Assembly: GCA_035299065.1 (NCBI GenBank)
Contig: DATGXI010000011.1
Location: forward strand, 1 to 64,000
Source of the DNA: DASPJQ01 sp035299065
GTDB taxonomy: Bacteria; Bacteroidota; Bacteroidia; Flavobacteriales_D; UBA2798
Direction of reading: 5' to 3'
Length of the DNA stretch: 64,000 nucleotides
Part shown: in pieces, positions 47,158 through 56,100 of the stretch
Layout of the letters: the number at the start of each line of letters is the position of its first letter
Numbering within the stretch: position 1 is the first letter of the stretch
Notes under the pieces: generated by a model
Told to the model about the DNA's origin: nothing
Databases searched by the model: none
Seen by the model: the letters and a program-made list of their open reading frames with translations, nothing else
Made by a program: the position numbers and the translations under genes

Positions 47158-48888
47158 CTACTTACTGCTTGTGACCGTTAATACCCCTTTAAAAGTTTTT
47201 GGTATTGAATTAATTTTGACAACGTAATAATAGCTTCCATCGCCAATACCGTCACCATTCCATGTATTGTTATACCCAGTTTGCTCAAACAATATCTGGC
47301 CATGATTGTTCATGATCATAACTTCATTGTCAGGAAACATATCAATGTCATTAATATTCCAAACATCATTATCGCCATCGCTGTTTGGTGTCATAAAATT
47401 GCAAACGTAGAGATTGGGAATTTTTGCTGGCGGGGCTGGCGGTGTAGTGGCAGTGTCAAGAACAGTAATGATTAACTGATCCGTGTCCGTGCATCCATTA
47501 ACGTCTGTTACAGTTAACGTATAAACAAACGTGCCTAATGAGTCGGCTCCTATTATACACGGATTTTGAACACCGGCATTATTCAACATAACAGCTGGTG
47601 ACCATGAATAAAAAAGTCCACCTGAGGCAGTAAAGCAAATTGTGTCACCCAGGTAAATCATGGAGTCAAGTCCTGCATTTGCAACGGGTGGTGTAGCCAT
47701 GGTTACTGTTGCACCTACAGAGGTATCAGCCGGGCAAACGCCATTTTGCAAAATCACATAGTAAGTTGTGGTTTGTGTTAAACCTGAATAATTTTCGAGG
47801 GGTGTAGAATTGGAAATTGGTGTGAACGTTGCGCCTCCATCAGTTGTAAAAATCCAGTATTGAATTGTTCCACTGTATCCCAATAAAGCCAGGCTTCCAC
47901 TATTAGTTCCCGGACAAACAGTAATATCAGCCGAAACTGTTCCGGGAACAGGCGGTGCCGTTACTGTTATTGTTGTGGGTGTTGAATAGTCAACTGGACA
48001 AACGCCATTTTGTACAACAGCCTGATATATGGTTGTTGCACTAAGGTTGTTATAGATAATAAAATTGGTATCTACCCCGGCTGATGTAAACGTAGCTCCA
48101 CCATCCGTTGAATATTCCCAATCGAGAATTGTACCGTTGTTACCTGTTAGATCAATTTGGCCAGTATTACCAGTGGCACATACTGTGGCTGCACCAACTG
48201 TAAACCCGGCATCAGTTGTGTCATCTACTGTAATTACTCCCCATGGTGACCAATCATCAGGACAGTAGCCACCATCAATGTGTACATGGTACGCAGTGGT
48301 TTGTGTGAGTGATGAATAGTTATAAATATTTGTGGTATCAGCAATATTTATCCATGTTGTTCCACCATCAGTTGAATACTCCCAAAAATCAATGTAACCG
48401 TTGTTACCTGCCAATGTAAGCGATCCCGCGTTTCCGCTTGCACAAACTGTATCTGACCCCAGTAAAGTACCTGGTACAACAGTGGTGTCATTGGTAATTG
48501 TAACAGTTAATGGATCATTTGCTGGATTTAAGTCACCCACCATATTGACTTCAGTGGCAAACGTATACGTTCCTGCTGGACAAATAGTAGCGTTTGTAAA
48601 AAAGGTATAAATATATACTCCACCAGCCGGCAATGTTAAGCCTGGAATTGTTTCGGTAATTGTAGTTGAACCTGAAGGACCGGTAACCGTATATGCAACA
48701 TCTACATTTGTTACAAATATTCCAAATGGGCCATAGTTGTAAATGGTAATGGTAACCGGGTTGGAACATGGTAAATTACAACCCGAAGCCACTGAAGGTA
48801 TGGTTGTAATGGATAAGTCCTGCGTTTTTGAAGTGAACGTAAGTGTGATGAAAGACGCTAGGGCAAATAGTATTTTTCGGGTCATCAT
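47158..48888 (-). CDS. T9SS type B cargo, first gene of the PorP/SprF operon (576 residues)
   Basis: ATG-ATG start at 48888; signal peptide 'MMTRKILFALASFITLTFTSKT'. The N-terminal domain 'IPSVASGCNLPCSNPVTITI' and four Ig-like repeats ('DFWEYSTDGGTTWINIADT', 'DWEYSTDGGATFTSA') match the 567-residue neighbour one by one. The C-terminus 'VCNFMTPNSDGDNDVWNI' to 'FKGVLTVTSSK' is the same sorting subclass. Predicted surface protein exported by T9SS. Heads a three- or four-gene minus-strand operon with its paralogue and the PorP/SprF protein. The 247-base gap upstream contains no good minus-strand TAnnTTTG, so its promoter is unclear. Confidence 0.88.
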   Translation of the reverse strand: MMTRKILFALASFITLTFTSKTQDLSITTIPSVASGCNLPCSNPVTITIYNYGPFGIFVTNVDVAYTVTGPSGSTTITETIPGLTLPAGGVYIYTFFTNATICPAGTYTFATEVNMVGDLNPANDPLTVTITNDTTVVPGTLLGSDTVCASGNAGSLTLAGNNGYIDFWEYSTDGGTTWINIADTTNIYNYSSLTQTTAYHVHIDGGYCPDDWSPWGVITVDDTTDAGFTVGAATVCATGNTGQIDLTGNNGTILDWEYSTDGGATFTSAGVDTNFIIYNNLSATTIYQAVVQNGVCPVDYSTPTTITVTAPPVPGTVSADITVCPGTNSGSLALLGYSGTIQYWIFTTDGGATFTPISNSTPLENYSGLTQTTTYYVILQNGVCPADTSVGATVTMATPPVANAGLDSMIYLGDTICFTASGGLFYSWSPAVMLNNAGVQNPCIIGADSLGTFVYTLTVTDVNGCTDTDQLIITVLDTATTPPAPPAKIPNLYVCNFMTPNSDGDNDVWNINDIDMFPDNEVMIMNNHGQILFEQTGYNNTWNGDGIGDGSYYYVVKINSIPKTFKGVLTVTSSK

Positions 48889-49103
48889 CGTGCGAGGGGT
48901 TTTTAAGTCTTATAAAGATAAGGATAATTACGGATAATATGCGTGAATACCATTCCATACATGGCAAAATTTTTGGAACATTATTTGTTAGAATTATATG
49001 TTTTTTGTTTAATTGAAGTAACTAATTGTTTTTCAGTCGCTGAAACGTTTTAATTGGTTGAATATGGCAACCAATTTAAAGTTTAACGTCTGTAAATTAG
49101 CAT

Positions 49104-49111
49104 TAGTTTTG
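49104..49111 (+). promoter_or_regulatory. Candidate -7 element of the 126-residue exported protein gene
   Basis: TAGTTTTG matches TAnnTTTG, with predicted transcription start about 18 bases before ATG 49136. No -33 TTG at a normal distance. Confidence 0.4.
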
Positions 49112-49135
49112 ATTTACCTCAACTAATTGAATTTT

Positions 49136-49516
49136 ATGAAGAAATTATTCCTTAGCCTTGTTATTGTGTTTGCCTCATCGGCAGTAATGGCGCAAAAACC
49201 ACTTGTTGCAAAAATTGAAAATTCAAAAGCTTCGTTTATACAAACCGAAACAACAAGTACAACTAAATTTGAACTTTCTGCATCTTATTCTCAAATACAG
49301 GACTTACAAAATAAAGCTTCACAAATGCAAACTATAAAGTTTGTAGCTGTTGCAAAAACAAATAATGTATATGAATGCCAGCTAACGGCTACTGAACAAA
49401 ATCATGCAGAGTATGTACACAAGATGTTTCTTACGCTTGGTATTGAAAGCATAAGTGTTGATGGTAAAGAATCTTCAATCGAAGAACTTCCTCAAGTTCT
49501 AACTAAATTGAAATGA
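49136..49516 (+). CDS. Small exported protein, unknown function
   Basis: 126 residues from ATG 49136. A TTG three codons earlier (49127) is possible but unnecessary. Signal peptide 'MKKLFLSLVIVFASSAVMAQ'. The mature 106 residues alternate strand and helix ('KFELSASYSQIQDLQNKA', 'IKFVAVAKTNNVYECQLTA', 'NHAEYVHKMFLTLGIESISV'), a pattern that would fit a small alpha/beta sandwich. One cysteine, no metal motif, no sorting domain. Resembles the next gene in size, signal and strand order though not clearly in sequence. Both stand ahead of the giant adhesin. Family not recognised. Confidence 0.7.
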   Translation: MKKLFLSLVIVFASSAVMAQKPLVAKIENSKASFIQTETTSTTKFELSASYSQIQDLQNKASQMQTIKFVAVAKTNNVYECQLTATEQNHAEYVHKMFLTLGIESISVDGKESSIEELPQVLTKLK

Positions 49517-49580
49517 ATTTAAATCTTGCATAATTTTTGTCAAGGAAATTTTCTGTCCTGCTTTGTTTGTTTTTTCTAAA

Positions 49581-49612
49581 GTGTTAGATGATTTTTAACA
49601 CACTTGATTTTA
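49581..49612 (+). terminator. Weak candidate terminator
   Basis: GTGTTA (49581-49586) and TAACAC (49596-49601) form a 6-base stem followed by a T-rich stretch. The stem is short, so support is limited. The rest of the 276-base gap to 49793 contains only the palindrome at 49749-49766. Confidence 0.3.
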
Positions 49613-49748
49613 TTTTTTATCACTTCCTGTAAAAACCTGCACTAAGAATTTTATGTTAATAAATGTGGATCAAAAAATCCGCTAGACCTGTTTATTGCAA
49701 AAAATTAATGTTAATTTTCCAACGCTTTTATAAAATCAGTGTTAAATC

Positions 49749-49766
49749 TAACTAAAAGTTTAGTTA
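49749..49766. promoter_or_regulatory. Palindrome upstream of the second small exported protein
   Basis: TAACTAAA and TTTAGTTA are separated by AG, ending 26 bases before the ATG at 49793. Perfect 8-base arms; it could be a regulator site or a hairpin in the leader. Confidence 0.3.
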
Positions 49767-49792
49767 AAAGCCTAACCAAACAACCATGCTAT

Positions 49793-50170
49793 ATGAAACA
49801 ATTTCTTTTACTCGTTGTCCTTACCTTTTTTATTTCACTGAGCGGAAATTCACAACGGCATTACAGTGAAATGTCAACAGAAATCCAAAAAAGAATGGAC
49901 CAAAACAAATCCAAGGGACTTTATTTATGGGAGGGTGTAAAAGTTGATTATGAAATGACCATTGAAGGTGTTAAAGACCAATCAACTGCCAATAGCTTTA
50001 AATCTTTGCTAGCTAAAGAATGCGAACTTGTTTCATTTACCTATAACGCATCCAATAACCATGTTTCATTTACGCTTCCTGCAAAATACGACCTTGAAAA
50101 AATAAAACCCGCCATAAAAGGATCCTCTTTTGGATTCGGATTATTTTTTAAAGAAAGCTATCATCTGTAA
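49793..50170 (+). CDS. Small exported protein upstream of the 2710-residue adhesin
   Basis: 125 residues from ATG 49793. The frame is open to 49739, but ATG 49793 begins a normal signal peptide, 'MKQFLLLVVLTFFISLSGNS', and the extra residues would spoil it. The mature part reads 'VKVDYEMTIEGVKDQSTANS', 'FKSLLAKECELVSFTYNASN' and 'HVSFTLPAKYDLEKIKPAIK': strand-helix-strand-strand-helix, as in ferredoxin-like small domains, without the CxxC of metal carriers. Family not recognised. It ends 28 bases before the giant adhesin start in the same direction, so the two are likely co-transcribed. Confidence 0.7.
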   Translation: MKQFLLLVVLTFFISLSGNSQRHYSEMSTEIQKRMDQNKSKGLYLWEGVKVDYEMTIEGVKDQSTANSFKSLLAKECELVSFTYNASNNHVSFTLPAKYDLEKIKPAIKGSSFGFGLFFKESYHL

Positions 50171-50198
50171 AACCAAATCAAGTTAACGACCACACAAC

Positions 50199-53100
50199 AT
50201 GAAATACGCTGTATTGATGAACACGTTTAAAAATACATTTTTCACAGGTAAAAAAATTACGCGTTTTGCCTCGATAGCCGGAATCGTTTTTATTTCAAAC
50301 TTTTCAAAAGCACAATCTGATAATCCTTGTGGAGCTACCAACCTGGCGGTAAACACCGGTTGTACCTACCAGATTGGAACGCTTTCAGCAGCCATGACAA
50401 ATACTACCGGTGTACCAGCTCCGGGTTGTGCATCTTATTCGGGACCCGATGTTTGGTATTCAATGACCGTTCCTGCCTCAGGTAGCGTAACCGTTACTAT
50501 GGATGTTTCAGGAGCGGGACCTACAGATATGGGCATGGCTTTATATACAGGTGCCTGTGGTTCACTTACACTTAATTCATGTGATGATGATAATGGACCA
50601 GGGTTAATGCCAACACTTACCGTTGGTAGCTTAAGTCCCGGTTCTACAGTATATATTCGTATCTGGGAATTTGGTGGAGGCACTTTTGGAGATTTCAGCA
50701 TTTGTGCCCAGTCAGCTGCATCAAGTGGTTGTACAGGTGGAACAGCAAACAGTTCGTGCGCACTTGCTGACCCATTTTGCACAAGCATTACTTATAACCT
50801 GTGTAATACAACAGGTGTTGCCTCACTGGGAGGCGGAGGAATTTATGGATGCCTAGGATCTACACCAAATCCTGCTTTTTATTACCTGAATATTTCAACT
50901 TCAGGAGATATTGATATTTTTCTAAATCAAACTTCAACAGCTGGAGCACCAATTGATGTTGACTTTTGTTGTTGGGGGCCTTTTCCCAACCAGGCATCAA
51001 TGTGTCCTGGTTTATCAGCAGGCAATATTGAAGATTGCAGCTTCTCAGCTGCCGCAACTGAAACGGTAGACATAACCGGAGCTATTGCCGGTGAATGGTA
51101 TATGTTGCTTGTAACAAATTATTCAGGCATTGCAGGAAGCATTGATGTTTCACAAGTAGGTGGTACCGGTGCAACCAATTGTTCAATTGTTGCGCCATGC
51201 TCAGTTACTGCTACAAGCACCCCGGTTTCATGTTTTGGTGGTGCCAACGGAACCATTACCGCAACATGTACTGGCACACCTGCTTATACGGTAAACGTTG
51301 TGAATTCAGGCGGAGCAACCGTTGCAACATTATCAGGTGCAGGTCCAACATTTAGTTTCACGGGTTTACCAGTAGGAACTTATACCATTAATTTGTCGGC
51401 CATAGGCCCTTGTACCAGTACCACTACTGTAACAATTGGCGGACCTGCTTCTGCTTTATCTGCAACTTCTTCGCACACAAACCTAACATGTGCCACCCCT
51501 TGCAATGGAACATTAAGTGCAACTGGCGCGGGCGGAACACCGGGATATACCTATTCCTGGAGTGGCGGACTTGGAACAGGCGCGAGTAAAACTGGTGTTT
51601 GCGCAGGCACCTATACATGTACCGTTACAGATGCAAATGGATGTACAACAACAACAACTCAAACCATTACCGCTCCTCCTGCATTAACGGTTAGCGTTGC
51701 ACCTGTTGCAACAACTTGTTTTGGCACCTGCAATGGATCAATCACAGCAACAGCTGCCGGTGGAACACCTGCTTATACGTCTTACACATGGTCGGGTGGT
51801 ATTGGAACAGGCGCGGTGCAAACAGGCGAATGTGCAGGAACCTACACGGTTACTGTTACCGATGCTAACGGATGTACAGCCACTGCAACAGGCACAATTG
51901 CCAACGGTCCAAACGTTGTTGCCGGATTTACCTATACAGGAACTGCTTGTCAAAGTTCAAACAGCTTTAATTTCACCAATACCTCAACCGGTGCAACCAC
52001 TTATTCATGGAATTTTGGCGCTGGCGCCACACCCGCAACGTCTACTGCTACCAATCCTACTGGCGTAACATATTCTACAGTTGGAACACATACGGTAACA
52101 TTAACCGCAACAAATGGCGGATGTTCCCAAACCGTTACACAAACCATAACCACATTTGCAAACCCAACTGTTACTGCTTCCAACACACCTCCCCCTTGTA
52201 ACGTAACAACAGGAACTGTAAGCGCTGCAGGTGCTGGCGGACTGCCATCATATACATATAGCTGGTCAGGCGGACTTGGAACCGGTGCATCGGTTTCAGG
52301 TGTTGCTCCAGGAACTTATACTGTAACGGTTACTGATGCAAATGGATGTACAGGAACAGCCACAACAACTGTTGTTGCAGGACCTGTTTTAACTTTAAGC
52401 ACAAGTTCAACTCCATCAACCTGCGGTTCTTCAAACGGAACAGTAACTGCAAGCGGTGTTGGTGGCGGAACAATTACTTATACCTGGTATGCTGATGCTG
52501 CACACACAATTGTATTAGGTACAGGTGCCACACTTGGAAGTTTAGCGGCAGGAACATATTATGTTGTTGCATCAAGCAGTACAGGTTGTACACTTAGTGG
52601 TTCCGCAGCTATAAGCACAGCTAGTGGACCAACTATTACAGCAATTACCAATTCAAACGTAACCTGTTTTGGACTTTGTAATGGTAGCGGCACTGCAACC
52701 GTTTCAGGTGTAGCGCCACTTAGTATTTTGTGGTCCAATGGCGCAACAACAGCAACCACAAATACCCTTTGTGCCGGTAGCCCATGTGTAACTGTTACCG
52801 ATGGAAACGGGTGTACTGCCAGCACATGTATAACCATTACACAACCAGCAGCACTTACCACCGCATTAACAGGAACAAATCCACTTTGCAACACATCGTG
52901 TAACGGATCTGTTAGTTCACTTACAACTGGTGGACCAGGCGCCTACACATATTCATGGAGTAATGGGGCAACAACTGCAAATATTTCAAGCGTTTGCGCA
53001 GGAACGTATACATTAACGGTTACCTCAGGAACCTGTACAACAAGCGCAACAACAACATTAACAGCTCCTCCGGCCATTACCATTAACCCTGCTGCCATTA

Positions 53101-56100
53101 CAACCCCAAGTTGCAACGGATTATGTAACGGGATCATAGTAGGATCGGCAACAGGTGGAACAGGTTCATTAACCTATGCCATTACAGGTTTAACTGGCGG
53201 ACCAACATTCAACAGTGTTTGTGCCGGTACATATACATTGAACGTTACCGATGCAAACGGATGTACATCAACACAAACAATTGTTGTAACACAACCTGCG
53301 CCTATTGTTATTACCACTTCATCAACAGCGGCTAGCTGTACAGCTGCAACAGGAACTGCAACATCAAATGTTACAGGAGGAACATCGCCCTATACCTACG
53401 CATGGTCAAGTGGAGGAACAACTGCAAGTGTTAGCGGATTGGTTGCCGGAACTTATACGGTTACTGTGACCGATAGCAAAGGTTGCACGCAAACGGCAAG
53501 TGTTACGGTGGGAACGTTGGCTGGTGGAACAGCAACGGCAAGCACTGTTTCAAATGTTTCATGTAATGGCGGTTCCAACGGATCGGCTACTGTTACCATG
53601 GCAGGTGGAGCAGCCCCTTTCACCTATGCATGGTCAAGTGGAGCAACAACGGCAACTGCCGCAGGATTACCGGCAGGAACTTACTCTGTTATCGTAACCG
53701 ATGTGAATGGATGCACCAGTACATCAAGCACAACAATTACGCAGCCAACTGCTTTAACTTTATCAGCAACACATACAAACGTATCCTGCAATGGTGGAAA
53801 TAACGGAACAGCTACTGCTACTGCTGGTGGCGGAACTGGTGCAATTACGTACGCGTGGTCGCCAAGTGGAGGCACCGCTGCAACAGCAACCGGACTAACA
53901 GCAGGCACGTATACTGTTACCATTACCGATGCGAATGGCTGTACCACCAACACATCTCAAACAATTACACAGCCAACTGCACTTACCATTTCGGCAAGCA
54001 TGAATCCTACCAAATGTGCAGGGTCATGTGATGGGCAAGCCATGTCGTCTGCCTCAGGTGGAACGGGTGCTTATACATACCAGTGGAGTGACCCGCTTTC
54101 TCAAACTACTGCTAACGCATTCCTTTTATGTGCAGGAGCATATACCGTTACAGTAACCGATGCTAACGGTTGCACAGCAACAGCAACAACAACGGTTACG
54201 GAACCCGCTCCTTTGGCCTCAACTGTTACCATTACAAATGCCCATTGCGGAAATGCTGATGGAAGTGCGTGCGTAACCATTACCGGTGGCACACCAGCCT
54301 ATACCTATTCATGGTCTAACGGTTCAACCACTAACTGTATATCAAGTGTGGTAGCAGGAGCATATGTTTTAACTGTAACCGATGCCAATTTATGTACACT
54401 GGCTGTGCCTGCAACCATAACTGATTTGGGGGCACCAACCATTTCTATTCTTTCATCAACCAACGTTTCATGTTTTGGCGATAATGACGGATCGGCAACA
54501 GTAAATCCGGCAGGCGGAACAGTTCCTTATACCATTCAATGGGATGCTGCAGCTGCAAGCCAAACCACACCAACAGCCAGTAACCTTACAGCAGGAACAT
54601 ACGGTGTTACATTAACTGATGCTGCCGGATGCATTACATCTACAAGTGTAACCATTACCGAACCGGCCTTGTTGGTTCATAATGTAAATACCTATGATCC
54701 TACCTGCTTTGGGTTCTGTGATGGATCACTTGCTGCATTTTCAGCCGGAGGAACCTCACCCTATACATATCAGTGGGTAAATTCAGGCGGTGCAACAATA
54801 GGAACACTTGACAGCATTCCAGGATTGTGTGATGGAACGTATACTGTAAATATTACCGATGCAAATGGATGTGCGTTAAGCGCAAATTACACCTTAACAC
54901 AACCGGTTCCGGTTAGTGCAACACTTTCAAGCACAAACGTGACTTGTTTTGGCGCGTGCAATGGAACCGCTACAGCAACACCCATAGCAGGCGTGGCGCC
55001 ATTTAGTTATACATGGACTACCGGTCAAATTACACAAACTGCAACTGGATTGTGTGCAGGTGCCACCTCTGTAACGGTTACCGATGCTGATGGCTGCACG
55101 GCTTCCTATCCGGCAACCATAACCGAACCAACCGTACTGGATGTAGTTATTTCTGCATCGCAAATGGTAAGCTGTGCCGGATTGTGTGATGGATTTGCTG
55201 ATATAAATATTACCGGTGGCACTGCTCCTTATTCTGTTTTATGGAGCAACGGCACAACCAGTAACCTTAACAACAGTTTATGTACGGGAACATATACCGT
55301 TACCGTTACAGATGCAAATGGATGCCAGGACACAACATCAATTGTAATTGCACAACCAGGTGGTTTGGTAGTTACAGTTTCAGGCGTTGACCTTGTTTGC
55401 AATAACCAATGCAATGGATCGGCAACAGCAAGCATTACAGGTGGAACTACACCTTACACCATGCTTTGGGATGATCCAACGCTTTCAAACACACCCAACA
55501 TCACAAATGTTTGCGCTGGTTTTTACACCATAGTTGTTACAGATGCAAACGGATGTTTTGTAAGCCAAAGCATAAACATTAGTCAACCTCCTGCCATTAA
55601 TATGAGCTTAGCCGCAACGGATGCTAATTGTGGACAAAACAACGGGCAAATTTGCGCAACAGCATTTGGAGGTGTGTTGCCTTTAAGTTATGCCTGGAGC
55701 GATCCGGCTGCGCAAACAACACCTTGCGCGCAAAACATTCTTGCAGGATGTTATACTGTTACCGTTACCGATGCAAATGGATGTTTCATTGACAGTTTAA
55801 TTTGTATAAATGATATTGCTGGTCCAACATTAACATTAAACAGCTCAAGTGACGTTACCTGCTTTGGTTACAATGACGGAAGCATTTCGGTAACTGGAAC
55901 GGGTGGAGTTGGAACGCTATCTTATACCTGGGTTGATGCAACAGCGGCTGTTATTTCTTCGTTAACTGATCAAACATCTTCATCAACACTTGGTGGCGAC
56001 ACTTACGGAATCACGGTAATGGATACTGCAGGATGTACAGCTTCGCTTACACAAATCATAAATGAACCCGCTTCATTTGTTGCCGCCATAAGTGCGCAAA

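Noticed and set aside
48889..49135. tRNA or small RNA gene in the divergent gap
   Set aside because: No cloverleaf or strong hairpin was found. The sequence is AT-rich with only a possible -7 element at 49104.
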